Positions 25,172 through 36,559 of a stretch of 64,000 nt of DNA are shown here, in pieces. Position numbers and translations under genes: made by a program. Source of the DNA: Bradyrhizobium_A sp052115025 (GTDB taxonomy: Bacteria; Pseudomonadota; Alphaproteobacteria; Rhizobiales; Xanthobacteraceae); contig NZ_JBFRFW010000005.1 of NCBI RefSeq assembly GCF_052115025.1, positions 186,001-250,000 of the forward strand. Direction: 5' to 3'. The notes beneath the pieces were generated by a model, which had not been told where the DNA came from, did no database searches, and saw nothing but the letters and a program-made list of their open reading frames with translations. How positions within the stretch are numbered: position 1 is the first letter of the stretch; each line of letters begins with the position of its first letter.

Positions 25172-26095
25172 TCACGACGCCGCGCGTGCGAAGTCGTGGC
25201 TGTCCTGCGCCAGCACCGGCGTGACCGCGTCGACGAGGCGCGTCGCGGCGTCCTTGACGCTGAGGCCCGCGGTGTCGACGCAGGCGGCGGCGCGGGCGTA
25301 GAGCGGCTCGCGGCTGAGCAGGATGGTGCGCAACTCCTGCATCGCCGAGCGATCGTCGGCCATCGGCCGGAGGTCGCCCTGGCGCCGCACGCGGGCCATA
25401 TGCTCCTCGGGCTCGGCCTTCAGCCAGATCGTGTAGTACGACGACAGGATGAGGTCGAAGGTCAGCGGCTCGGAGACGATGCCGCCGCCGGTGGCGAGCA
25501 CGATCGGCGCCTTGCGCGCCAGCAGCTGGCCGAGCGCGGCCTGCTCCATGCGGCGGAAGCCTTCCTGGCCGTAGAGCGCGATGATCTCGGCGACGGACAG
25601 GCCGTTCTGCCGCTCGATCTCCTTGTTGAGCTCGACGAAGTTCCAGCCGATCCGCTCTGCCAAGAGCTTGCCGAGCGTCGACTTGCCGGCGCCGCGCAGC
25701 CCGATCAAGGCGATGCCGGCGAAGGCCACCTTGCGCTGCGCCAGTGGCGCGGCGCTCTGGCCGGACAGCACATCCTTGGCATGGGCGACCTGCTGCGGCG
25801 TCGCCTTGCGGATCAGGTCGCGGATCACCGGCCAGTCCGGTGAGGTTTCGCCGGACGGGATCAGGTCCTCGAGCGGCGTCGCCATCGCCTGCGCCACCCG
25901 GCGCAGCAGCACGATCGACACATTGCCTTTGCCGCTTTCCAGCTGGGCGATGTAGCGTTCGGAAATGCCGGAGACGCGGGCCAGCACCTTGCGCGACATG
26001 CCGCGCAGCCCGCGCATGGTGCGAACGCGCTGGCCAAGCTCCTGGAGAAAGCCGTCTTCCTGGTCGTCCTGCCGGGTGTCGGGGTGGTCGGTCAT
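25172..26095 (-). CDS. boxR: BoxR-type transcriptional regulator (HTH-XRE plus shikimate kinase-like domain)
   Basis: A 307-residue two-domain protein. The N-terminal XRE helix-turn-helix (about 15-80) contains MSRKVLARVSGISERYIAQL. A linker leads to a shikimate kinase-like domain (about 125-300) with Walker A GLRGAGKST at 132-140. In BzdR and BoxR this domain binds benzoyl-CoA, which releases the repressor from DNA. The gene is divergent from benzoate-CoA ligase, whose product is that inducer. The 243-base spacer carries two operator-like sites, so autoregulation is likely. The Walker residues are intact, so ATP binding is not excluded. Confidence 0.92.
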   Translation of the reverse strand: MTDHPDTRQDDQEDGFLQELGQRVRTMRGLRGMSRKVLARVSGISERYIAQLESGKGNVSIVLLRRVAQAMATPLEDLIPSGETSPDWPVIRDLIRKATPQQVAHAKDVLSGQSAAPLAQRKVAFAGIALIGLRGAGKSTLGKLLAERIGWNFVELNKEIERQNGLSVAEIIALYGQEGFRRMEQAALGQLLARKAPIVLATGGGIVSEPLTFDLILSSYYTIWLKAEPEEHMARVRRQGDLRPMADDRSAMQELRTILLSREPLYARAAACVDTAGLSVKDAATRLVDAVTPVLAQDSHDFARAAS

Positions 26096-26195
26096 GGCCG
26101 GACGGTCAGTCTCCAGAGCCGGGATTCGATGAGGTTGCGAACCTGAAACATAGTGCCGCGCAAGATTGACAGCAAGCGTGTGAAGTGTATTTATA

Positions 26196-26209
26196 TGAAT
26201 TATAATTCA
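26196..26209. promoter_or_regulatory. BoxR-like operator 1 upstream of benzoate-CoA ligase
   Basis: TGAATTATAATTCA is a perfect 14-base palindrome with the TGNA-N6-TNCA layout. It directly follows a plausible promoter: TTGACA at 26166-26171 and TATTTA at 26188-26193, with a 16-base spacer. The site would cover the transcription start. Confidence 0.6.
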
Positions 26210-26267
26210 AAAAACGCAGGGAGGGTGCGCTGTGGCCATCGGCGGCGAGATCACGCGGACGACTACG

Positions 26268-26281
26268 CGAAATATAATTCA
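26268..26281. promoter_or_regulatory. BoxR-like operator 2 upstream of benzoate-CoA ligase
   Basis: CGAAATATAATTCA shares the TATAATTCA half of operator 1, 72 bases further on. It lies 57 bases before the ligase ATG. Two spaced sites would allow looping or separate control of the divergent boxR gene. Confidence 0.45.
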
Positions 26282-26338
26282 TAGTTCGCCGAGATATGCA
26301 CAGGCCTGCCATGGCGCGCGCGGAGGAGAGCGCCAGCG

Positions 26339-27874
26339 ATGAGCGACAGCTACAACGCGGTGACCTACCTGCTCGACCGTAACGTCGCCGAGGGCCGCGG
26401 CGCCAAGGTGGTGTTCACCGATCCCACGTCCGAGATCACCTATGCCGGCCTGCAGACCCAGACCCGGCGGCTCGCCAATGTGCTGAAGCGCCTCGGCGTG
26501 CGCCGCGAGGAGCGGGTGGCGATGATCATGCTGGACACGATCGACTTTCCCGTCGTGTTCCTGGGCGCGATCCGCGCTGGCGTCGTGCCGGTGCCGCTGA
26601 ATACGCTGCTCACGTCAGCGCAATATGCCTACGTGCTGGCCGACTGCCGGGCGCGGGTGCTGTTCATCTCCGAGGCGCTGCTGCCGGTGGTGGCCGGCAT
26701 CCTGCCGCAACTGCCCGATCTCGCGCATGTCGTGGTGTCCGGCGCCGATGCGCATGGCCATCAGCGCCTCGCCGACCTGCTGGCGCAGGAAAGCGATCAG
26801 TTCGAGACGGTGGCGACCCATCGCGACGAGCCGGCGTTCTGGCTCTACTCCTCGGGCTCGACCGGCATGCCCAAGGGCGTGCGCCATCTCCACGGCAACC
26901 TGCAGGCCACGGCAGAGACCTATGCGCAGCAGGTGCTCGGCATCCGCGAGAGCGATGTCGGGCTGTCGGCGGCGAAGCTGTTCTTTGCCTACGGGCTCGG
27001 CAATGCGTTGACCTTCCCGATGTCGGTGGGTGCGTCCACCATCCTCAATCCAGAGCGGCCGACGCCGGCGGTGATGTTCGACCTCATTCGCCGCCATGAC
27101 CCCAGCATCTTCTTCGGCGTGCCGACGCTGTTTGCGGCGATGCTGAACGACGACGCCAACAAGACCGCGCCACGCACCGCGCGGTTGCGGGTCTGCACCT
27201 CCGCCGGCGAGGCGCTGCCGGAGCAGGTCGGACAGAACTGGACCGAGCGCTTCGGCGTCGAGATCCTCGACGGGGTCGGCTCGACCGAGCTGCTGCACAT
27301 CTTTCTGTCCAACGCGCCAGGCGACGTGAAATACGGCACCTCGGGCCGGCCGGTGCCGGGCTATGCGGTGCGTCTGGTCAATGACGCCGGCCAGGAGGTC
27401 GCCGACGGCGAGGTAGGCGAGCTCGTCGTCAACGCGCCATCCGCCGGCGAAGGCTACTGGAACCAGCGCAGCAAGAGCCGCCAGACCTTCGAGGGCAACT
27501 GGACGCGCACCGGCGACAAGTATGTCCGCGACGGCGAGGGTCGCTACACCTACTGCGGCCGTGCCGACGACATGTTCAAGGTCTCGGGCATCTGGGTGTC
27601 GCCGTTCGAGGTCGAGAGCGCGCTGATCTCCCACCCCTCGGTGCTGGAGGCAGCGGTGGTGCCGGCGTCCGACGGGGAAGGGCTGCTGAAGCCGAAGGCG
27701 TTCGTGGTGCTGAAGGCCGGCGCCGGCACGGACGGCCTGCACGAGGCGCTGAAGGAGCACGTCAAGCAGAAGATCGGCCCGTGGAAGTATCCGCGCTGGA
27801 TCGAGGTGGTGGAGAACCTGCCCAAGACCGCGACCGGCAAGATCCAGCGGTTCAAGCTGCGTGAGGAGACCTGA
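26339..27874 (+). CDS. Benzoate-CoA ligase
   Basis: A 511-residue AMP-forming ligase. The P-loop YSSGSTGMPKGVRHLHG lies at about 180-196, the A5 motif reads LDGVGSTELLHIFLSN, and the C-terminal catalytic lysine is in KTATGKIQRFK (about 503). GSTELLHIF is characteristic of benzoate-CoA ligases (BadA/BclA). The enzyme converts benzoate, CoA and ATP to benzoyl-CoA, the entry step of the box route and the likely BoxR inducer. It is the first plus-strand gene after the boxR divergent promoter. A family 2 palindromic repeat follows its stop. Hydroxybenzoates as extra substrates cannot be ruled out. Confidence 0.9.
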   Translation: MSDSYNAVTYLLDRNVAEGRGAKVVFTDPTSEITYAGLQTQTRRLANVLKRLGVRREERVAMIMLDTIDFPVVFLGAIRAGVVPVPLNTLLTSAQYAYVLADCRARVLFISEALLPVVAGILPQLPDLAHVVVSGADAHGHQRLADLLAQESDQFETVATHRDEPAFWLYSSGSTGMPKGVRHLHGNLQATAETYAQQVLGIRESDVGLSAAKLFFAYGLGNALTFPMSVGASTILNPERPTPAVMFDLIRRHDPSIFFGVPTLFAAMLNDDANKTAPRTARLRVCTSAGEALPEQVGQNWTERFGVEILDGVGSTELLHIFLSNAPGDVKYGTSGRPVPGYAVRLVNDAGQEVADGEVGELVVNAPSAGEGYWNQRSKSRQTFEGNWTRTGDKYVRDGEGRYTYCGRADDMFKVSGIWVSPFEVESALISHPSVLEAAVVPASDGEGLLKPKAFVVLKAGAGTDGLHEALKEHVKQKIGPWKYPRWIEVVENLPKTATGKIQRFKLREET

Positions 27875-27898
27875 ATAGATTCATGAATGCATGGCGCC

Positions 27899-28055
27899 GT
27901 CACTCCTCATGGTGAGGAGCGGCCAACGGCTGCGTCTCGAACCATGAGGCCTGTGTCTGGGCGGCGCGGGCCTCCATCCTTCGAGACGGTTGCGGAGCCT
28001 GTCATCGGGCCGCGCTTCGCGCGGATCCGTTGGCAGCCTCCTCAGGATGAGGAGG
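27899..28055. repeat. Intergenic palindromic repeat, family 2, copy A
   Basis: The copy contains CCTCATGGTGAGGAG, CGTCTCGAACCATGAGG, CATCCTTCGAGACG and CCTCCTCAGGATGAGGAG, which pair as nested hairpins. It matches copies at 32790-32884 and 34150-34260. It separates the ligase from the hydrolase gene and could act as a processing or attenuation signal. Its middle part is more diverged than in the other copies. Confidence 0.8.
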
Positions 28056-28103
28056 GATGGCGCGCAATGGAATGTGAAGCAAGACAATGGAACGGAGACC
28101 ATC

Positions 28104-28925
28104 ATGACCGTGCTGCAGCCATCGGGACGCCTGACCATCGGAGCGAGCGAGCTCGAATACCGCATGGTCGGGCCGGCGCCCGACGTCGCGCCGACGCTGG
28201 TGCTGCTGCACGAAGGGCTCGGCTCCGTCGGGCTGTGGGGCGATTTTCCTGATCGCCTTGCGGCGGCGACTGGCGTCGGGGTGTTCGTTTATTCGCGCGC
28301 CGGCTACGGCGCGTCGAGCCCGGTGGCGCTGCCGCGGCCGCTCGACTACATGCACCGCGAGGCGCTCGACGTGCTGCCGAAGGTGCTCGATGCCATCGGC
28401 TTCCGCCGCGGGCTGCTGGTCGGCCATTCCGACGGCGCATCGATCGCGGCGATCTACGCCGGCAGTGTGCAGGATCACCGCGTGCGCGGGCTCGGCCTGA
28501 TCGCGCCGCATTTCATCGTCGAGGCCATCTCGGTGGCGTCGATCGCTGAAATCAAGACCGACTATGAGCAGACTGAGCTGCGCGCCAAGCTGGCGCGCTG
28601 GCACAGCGATGTTGATAACGCGTTCTATGGCTGGAACGGCGCCTGGCTCGATCCGGCGTTCCGCGCCTGGGACATCTCCGAGGTGCTGGCCTATGTCCGT
28701 GTGCCGATCCTGATCGTGCAGGGCGCGGGCGACCACTACGGCACGCTGCGCCAGATCGAGATCGCACAGGAGGAGTGCTACTGCCCGGTCGACGTCGAGA
28801 TCATTCCCGGCGCCGCGCACAGTCCGCATCGCGAGGCCGCCGAGGTGACGCTCAGTGCGGTCGCCGGGTTCGTCGACCGCATCCTGCAGGTGCATGGCGA
28901 GGGTGCGCGCGAGCGCGTGGCGTAG
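28104..28925 (+). CDS. Alpha/beta hydrolase of the box cluster
   Basis: A 273-residue alpha/beta-fold hydrolase with an intact triad: the nucleophile serine in GHSDGAS, the acid in GAGDHYG and the histidine in GAAHSPH. The oxyanion region is LLHEGLGSVGLW. Such hydrolases are common beside box genes; the role is not settled, and a thioesterase or lactonase that clears stalled CoA esters is plausible. The ATG at 28104 is preferred because earlier starts run into the upstream palindromic repeat. The DUF309 gene follows after 53 bases. Confidence 0.78.
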   Translation: MTVLQPSGRLTIGASELEYRMVGPAPDVAPTLVLLHEGLGSVGLWGDFPDRLAAATGVGVFVYSRAGYGASSPVALPRPLDYMHREALDVLPKVLDAIGFRRGLLVGHSDGASIAAIYAGSVQDHRVRGLGLIAPHFIVEAISVASIAEIKTDYEQTELRAKLARWHSDVDNAFYGWNGAWLDPAFRAWDISEVLAYVRVPILIVQGAGDHYGTLRQIEIAQEECYCPVDVEIIPGAAHSPHREAAEVTLSAVAGFVDRILQVHGEGARERVA

Positions 28926-28978
28926 GTTCGCCAGACACGAGGACAACGATCATCGGAACGACCGACCAGGCCTCGGAC

Positions 28979-29461
28979 ATGTTCGCGCTGCCGCGCTGGG
29001 CCCATGTGCCTGGCGTCGGCGCGGCCGCGGATCGCGACGCGCTCGATCCGGTCAAGGCGCATGTGCCGGCATCGTTCATTCGCCATGTGCCGGCCACGCA
29101 CCCGGCGCTGTGCCATGGCTTGCGGCTCAACGATGCCTGCTACTTTTGGGAAGCCCACGAGATCCTCGAGGCGGTGTGGCGGGCGGCGCCGAAGGGCGGG
29201 CGCGATCGCGTCGCGCTGCGCGCCTGCATCCAGGTCGCCAACGCCAACCTCAAGGCGAAAATGGGCCGGCTCGCCGCCGCCCGCCGCTTGTTCGCCGATG
29301 CCGGGGCGGAGTTCGCTGAGCTTGCGGTGCGGGAGGGCGGTGCCACGGATGCCGGCAGTTTTGCAGCGACGTGTCCGGTGACCGTCCTGGTCGGCGACCT
29401 GCGGCGCGCCGGTCTTGCCGGGGCGCCTGACCTGGTCCGGCTGGTCCGGGCATCAATATGA
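28979..29461 (+). CDS. DUF309 family protein
   Basis: A 160-residue soluble protein with the DUF309 core: NDACYFWEAHEILEAVW, whose His and Glu are the most conserved residues, then ALRACIQVANANLKAKMGR. The family is helical and of unknown function. It often occurs in box clusters, which fits its place between the alpha/beta hydrolase and boxC. The ATG at 28979 has no strong ribosome site. GAGGA at 28939-28943 stands before an in-frame ATC, so an unusual upstream start is possible. The stop precedes the AT-rich boxC promoter by 48 bases. Confidence 0.7.
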   Translation: MFALPRWAHVPGVGAAADRDALDPVKAHVPASFIRHVPATHPALCHGLRLNDACYFWEAHEILEAVWRAAPKGGRDRVALRACIQVANANLKAKMGRLAAARRLFADAGAEFAELAVREGGATDAGSFAATCPVTVLVGDLRRAGLAGAPDLVRLVRASI

Positions 29462-29509
29462 ATAAAAATGCATGTTTTGAGTGCTTGGCGCTGGACGAGC
29501 GGCATAATA

Positions 29510-29523
29510 TGCATTATTATGCA
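29510..29523. promoter_or_regulatory. BoxR operator upstream of boxC
   Basis: TGCATTATTATGCA is an exact TGCA-N6-TGCA element, the arrangement known for BzdR/BoxR. It lies in an AT-rich patch 57 bases before the boxC ATG and overlaps a -10-like TATTAT (29515-29520). It is the best match of the set. Confidence 0.75.
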
Positions 29524-29580
29524 TAATAACCCTCAAGAGGGTTCACGCAAACACCACACGACAACAGGGTAGGTTGGCTC

Positions 29581-31272
<1,692 letters not shown>

Positions 31273-31324
31273 GACAGGGCAGCGGACGCGCGTCCACAAG
31301 AACAAAGCATAGCGGGAGTTGGCC

Positions 31325-32770
<1,446 letters not shown>

Positions 32771-32789
32771 CATCTTCCGGGGTGCAGAA

Positions 32790-32884
32790 CCTCATGGTGA
32801 GGAGCCCGGCACTGCCGGGCGTCTCGAACCATGAGGCCTCATCCTTCGAGACGCGGCCTTGCGGCCGCTCCTCAGGATGAGGGG
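32790..32884. repeat. Intergenic palindromic repeat, family 2, copy B
   Basis: The copy begins CCTCATGGTGAGGAGC, then CGTCTCGAACCATGAGG, CATCCTTCGAGACGCGGCC and CTCCTCAGGATGAGGGG. It forms two to three stable hairpins between boxB and boxA. It is closest to copy C at 34150-34260. Confidence 0.85.
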
Positions 32885-32922
32885 AAGCTTACTTCTCCTT
32901 TTCTATTTTGGGCAGCAAAGCC

Positions 32923-34119
32923 ATGCACGTCGAAGGTCTTCTCAAGCAGCATGTGATCGACCCGGAGATCTGCATCCGGTGCAACACCTGCGAGGAGACG
33001 TGCCCGGTCGACGCGGTGACCCATGACGACAACAACTATGTCGTCAATGCGGACATCTGCAACTACTGCATGGACTGCATCTCGCCATGTCCGACCGGCG
33101 CCATCGACAACTGGCGCGTGGTGACGAAAGCCTACTCGCTCGAGGACCAGTTCTCGTGGGGCGAGCTGCCGCTGCAGGAGGACCTCGGCACCGCCGACGC
33201 CGGCGGCGCCATCGAGGCACTGGAGGACGATGTCGGCGCGCTGCTCGAAGAGGCGCGCAAGGGCCTCGGCGGCAAGCCGATCGCGCCAGCGTCCGCGAGC
33301 AAGCCGACCGTCAACCTCTACAACCGCGGCAAGCCGGCGAAGGCGACGATCACCGGCAACTTCCGTCTCACCGATGCGGGCGCGGATTCCGACGTCCGTC
33401 ACCTCATTCTCGACTTCGGCGACCAGCCGTTTCCGGTGCTGGAGGGCCAGAGCATCGGCATCATCCCGCCGGGCACCGATGCCGACGGCAAGCCGCATGC
33501 GGCGCGGCTCTATTCCATCGCCAGTTCCCGCGACGGCGAGAAACCGAACGCCAATAACCTCGCGCTCACCGTCAAGCGCGAGCCGGGCGGCGTCTGCTCC
33601 AACTTCCTGTGCGACCTGCCGCGCGGCGCCAAGGTCGAGGTCACCGGCCCGTTCGGTGCGACCTTCCTGATTCCGAACGATCCGGCGTCGAACATCGTGA
33701 TGATCTGCACCGGCACCGGTTCGGCGCCGTTCCGCGCCTTCACCGAGCGGCGCCGCCGCGCCATGCCGCAGGCGCCAGGACACCTCCTGCTGTTCTTCGG
33801 CGCGCGGCGTCCGGAGGAGCTGCCGTATTTCGGCCCGCTGCAGAAGGTGCCGGAAAAATTGCTGACGCGGCACTTCTGCTATTCACGGGTGCCCGGCGAG
33901 CCGCGCACCTATGTACAGGACCGCATTCGCAGCGAGGGCGGCCGCGTCGCCACGCTGCTCGGCGACGCTAACACTCATGTCTATATCTGCGGCCTCAAGG
34001 GCATGGAAAGCGGCGTCGATGAAGCCTTCGCCGACATCTGCCGCCACGCCGGCGTCGACTGGGCCGGCCTCAAGATCGCCATGCGCGAGAGCGGCCGCTA
34101 TCACGTCGAGACGTATTGA
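32923..34119 (+). CDS. boxA: Benzoyl-CoA 2,3-epoxidase reductase BoxA
   Basis: A 398-residue flavoprotein. An N-terminal ferredoxin domain has two [4Fe-4S] motifs, with Cys17, 20, 23, 27 and Cys46, 49, 52, 56. The FNR-like part follows: FAD-binding RLYSIASS, NADPH-binding CTGTGSAPFRAF and the terminal aromatic residue (VETY). BoxA passes NADPH electrons to BoxB. The ATG at 32923 is preferred to a TTG at 32908; neither has a strong ribosome site. The gene is cut off from boxB by 152 bases with a palindromic repeat, and another copy follows its stop. Confidence 0.93.
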   Translation: MHVEGLLKQHVIDPEICIRCNTCEETCPVDAVTHDDNNYVVNADICNYCMDCISPCPTGAIDNWRVVTKAYSLEDQFSWGELPLQEDLGTADAGGAIEALEDDVGALLEEARKGLGGKPIAPASASKPTVNLYNRGKPAKATITGNFRLTDAGADSDVRHLILDFGDQPFPVLEGQSIGIIPPGTDADGKPHAARLYSIASSRDGEKPNANNLALTVKREPGGVCSNFLCDLPRGAKVEVTGPFGATFLIPNDPASNIVMICTGTGSAPFRAFTERRRRAMPQAPGHLLLFFGARRPEELPYFGPLQKVPEKLLTRHFCYSRVPGEPRTYVQDRIRSEGGRVATLLGDANTHVYICGLKGMESGVDEAFADICRHAGVDWAGLKIAMRESGRYHVETY

Positions 34120-34149
34120 GGCGTTCGTCGTCGCTCTGAAGATGCAAGC

Positions 34150-34260
34150 CCCTCATGGTGAGGAGGCGCGCTCGCGCCGTCTCGAACCATGAGGCCGAGG
34201 CGCGCTACGCGGCCTCATCCTTCGAGACGCGGCCAAGAGGCCGCTCCTCAGGATGAGGGG
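34150..34260. repeat. Intergenic palindromic repeat, family 2, copy C
   Basis: It has the same elements as copies A and B: CCTCATGGTGAGGAGG, CGTCTCGAACCATGAGG, CATCCTTCGAGACGCGGCC and CTCCTCAGGATGAGGGG. It lies between the convergent boxA and SDR genes and probably works as the terminator of the box operon. Confidence 0.85.
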
Positions 34261-34309
34261 AAACGCCGAGGCGAAGTGAAGCGGTTTCCCCGTCGCAACG
34301 GCTTCCGCC

Positions 34310-35116
34310 TCAATCCCAGCCCGAGCCCTTGATGCCGGGGTTGGCGTAGACGATGCCGCCGTCGACGGCGATGGTGGCGCCGACCACATAGTCGCCAGCG
34401 CGCGAGGCGAGGTAGATCGCGGTGCCCGCCATGTCCTCGTCGGTGCCGATGCGTCCCGCCGGCACGCGCTCGGCGACGACGTCGGCGTTGTCGCGCGCGG
34501 CCTTGTTCATGTCGGAGCTGAAAGGCCCCGGCGCGATCGCCGACACCACGACATGGTCCTTGATCAGCTTCGCCGCCATGCGGCGGGTGAGGTGGATGAG
34601 GCCGGACTTGCTGGCGGCGTAGGAATAGGTCTCCAACGGATTGACGAAGATGCCGTCGATCGAGGCGATGTTGATCACCTTGGCCGGGCGCTCGGCGCTC
34701 GCGGCGGCGCGCAGCGGTGCGGCCAGCGCCTTGGTGAGGAAGAACGGCGTCTTGACGTTGAGGTTCATCACCTTGTCCCAGCCGCTCTCGGGAAACTCGT
34801 CGAAATCGGCGCCCCACGCGGCGCCGGCGTTGTTGACGAGGATATCGAGCTTCGGCTCGCGCTTTTTGACCTCGCCAGCGAGCAGGTCGACGCCCGCGGT
34901 GGTCGAGATGTCGATCGGCAGCGCGATGCACTCGCCGCCATAAGCCGCCGTCAGCTCCTTCGCCGTCTCCTCGCACGGGCCGGCCTTGCGCGCGGTGATG
35001 TAGACGCGCGACGCGCCCTGGGCGAGAAAGCCCGCCGCGATCATCTTGCCGATGCCGCGCGAGCCGCCGGTGACGACGGCAACACGGCCCTTGAGTGAGA
35101 ACAGGTCTGCGAACAT
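34310..35116 (-). CDS. Short-chain dehydrogenase/reductase
   Basis: A 268-residue classical SDR. The NAD(P) motif is GGSRGIGK (about 17-24), the structural motif is NNAG, and the catalytic Ser-Tyr-Lys is in NIASIDG and YSYAASKSG. After the Tyr-Lys, APGPFSSDMN and a C-terminal DGGIVYANPG fit the RhlG-like subgroup. The substrate is not readable. It converges on boxA, on the opposite strand, and has no BoxR-like site in its upstream region, so membership of the aromatic regulon is not supported. TARK after the second beta strand suggests NADPH. Confidence 0.82.
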   Translation of the reverse strand: MFADLFSLKGRVAVVTGGSRGIGKMIAAGFLAQGASRVYITARKAGPCEETAKELTAAYGGECIALPIDISTTAGVDLLAGEVKKREPKLDILVNNAGAAWGADFDEFPESGWDKVMNLNVKTPFFLTKALAAPLRAAASAERPAKVINIASIDGIFVNPLETYSYAASKSGLIHLTRRMAAKLIKDHVVVSAIAPGPFSSDMNKAARDNADVVAERVPAGRIGTDEDMAGTAIYLASRAGDYVVGATIAVDGGIVYANPGIKGSGWD

Positions 35117-35215
35117 GGCTTCCTCCCGACGCTCCGTGGCGGCTGTAACTCCGCGCGTCAGGTTTGAGCCCCGTGCGCGGGGCGAGTCAAGGACGGCAGG
35201 GCCCCGTCCGCACGC

Positions 35216-36271
35216 TCAGGCGGCGTCGACGCGGCGGAAGCCGTTCCACATCGCGGTGGCGGCGCCCGAGGTCAGCACCGCGAGGAAGCGGCGGTCCTGG
35301 TAATTGCCGTTGAGCGAAATACGCGGCAGGGCGGTCGGATGGGTGGCGTTCTCGGCGAACAGCACGCCTGGGCGGGTCGTCACCGCGGTGTCGAACCCCA
35401 GTCTGCGGGCGAGCGCGAACTCGCGCGTGGTCGCAGCGCCGCGATCGCCGTAGGGATAGGCGAAGTGCCGCGCCGGTCGCTGCAGCTCGCTCTCGATCCG
35501 GGCGCGGCTGTCGGCCATCTCGCGTGCGGCGCCGGTCTCGGTCTCGCGCGCCAGGTTGCAGTGGGACAGCGTGTGGGCGCCGATGGTCACGAGCGGCTCG
35601 GCGGCGAAGGCGCGCAATTCGTCCCACGACAGGCAGAGGTCGGCGCCGCGGGCCTTCGTCGCGATGCCGTGTTGCCGGCAAAGCCGGTCGACCGCGTCGC
35701 GCACCGCCGTGTCGTCGGGCAGGCCACGCAGCCAGCCGTGCAGCTGTGCGAAGGCTTCGGTCTTGGCCAGCGGTGTGCCGCAGTCGAGCCGGATGCCGTC
35801 GCCGATCGGCGCCTCGATGGTGTCGGCCTGCGCGACCAGTTGCTCGAGCGCCAGCCACCACAGCGGGCCGCTGCCGTCGGCGAAGTCTGCCGCGGCATAG
35901 ACCGTAAAAGGTGCGTCATAGTCGCGCATCACGGGCAGGGCGTGGTCGCGGTTGTCGCGGTAGCCGTCGTCGAAAGTGAAGCAGGCAAAGCGGCGCTCGA
36001 AGTCGCCGGCCGCAAGACGGCGGTGCATCTCGTCGAGGCCGATGATCTCGAAGCCCTGTGCACGGACATGGGTGAGCGTCGCGCGCAGGAAGTCCGGCGT
36101 GACCTCGAGGTGGCGGTTGGGCTGGAACGGATCGTCACGCGCCGGCCGCACATGGTGCAGCATCAGGATCAGGCCGACGCCGCCGAGCAGCGGCCGCAGC
36201 AGATGATGGGCGCCGGAGAAATACAGGGCGTCGAAGCCGGCGCGGATGATGCTGTTGCGGATGTTCGTCAT
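35216..36271 (-). CDS. Polysaccharide deacetylase family protein (CE4/NodB fold)
   Basis: A 351-residue protein. The NodB-type motif 1 is TFDDGYRD and motif 2 is GAHTLSHCNL (H-T/S-x-x-H), which supply the catalytic aspartate and metal ligands. FAYPYGDRG is a later family motif. These enzymes remove N-acetyl or other acyl groups from glycans. The N-terminus (NSIIRAGFDALYFSGAHHLL) looks amphipathic rather than like a cleavable signal. The ATG at 36271 was chosen; a longer reading from 36388 adds 39 Arg/Pro-rich residues without family character. It is followed by the SDR gene after about 100 bases. Confidence 0.82.
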   Translation of the reverse strand: MTNIRNSIIRAGFDALYFSGAHHLLRPLLGGVGLILMLHHVRPARDDPFQPNRHLEVTPDFLRATLTHVRAQGFEIIGLDEMHRRLAAGDFERRFACFTFDDGYRDNRDHALPVMRDYDAPFTVYAAADFADGSGPLWWLALEQLVAQADTIEAPIGDGIRLDCGTPLAKTEAFAQLHGWLRGLPDDTAVRDAVDRLCRQHGIATKARGADLCLSWDELRAFAAEPLVTIGAHTLSHCNLARETETGAAREMADSRARIESELQRPARHFAYPYGDRGAATTREFALARRLGFDTAVTTRPGVLFAENATHPTALPRISLNGNYQDRRFLAVLTSGAATAMWNGFRRVDAA

Positions 36272-36559
36272 GCGGGCGGCCGGACGTCGATCTCGAAAAC
36301 GGGGAAAGCGCCAGCTGTGCCAGAAATCGTTTAAGAAAACGGTTATGCGGCGCACGTTAGGAGACCGCCGGGGACTGGCGCGGGCCACGGCAAACCGGAT
36401 ACGGTCCGCCGTCCGGCAAGATGCAAGCCCTTCCCCCTAGCCACCACCGCGGCCGCGGGCCCGTGTCCGCCTGGTGGTGGCGTGCTCCCTCATCATTTCT
36501 AAATTGACACTCCCGCAAGTGTTTGTTTTCACTGCGGCGACATCGGCGAAGGTAGCGGA

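Noticed and set aside
34310..35116. SDR as a member of the benzoate operon
   Set aside because: It is on the opposite strand, convergent with boxA, and no BoxR-like site is found in its upstream region.
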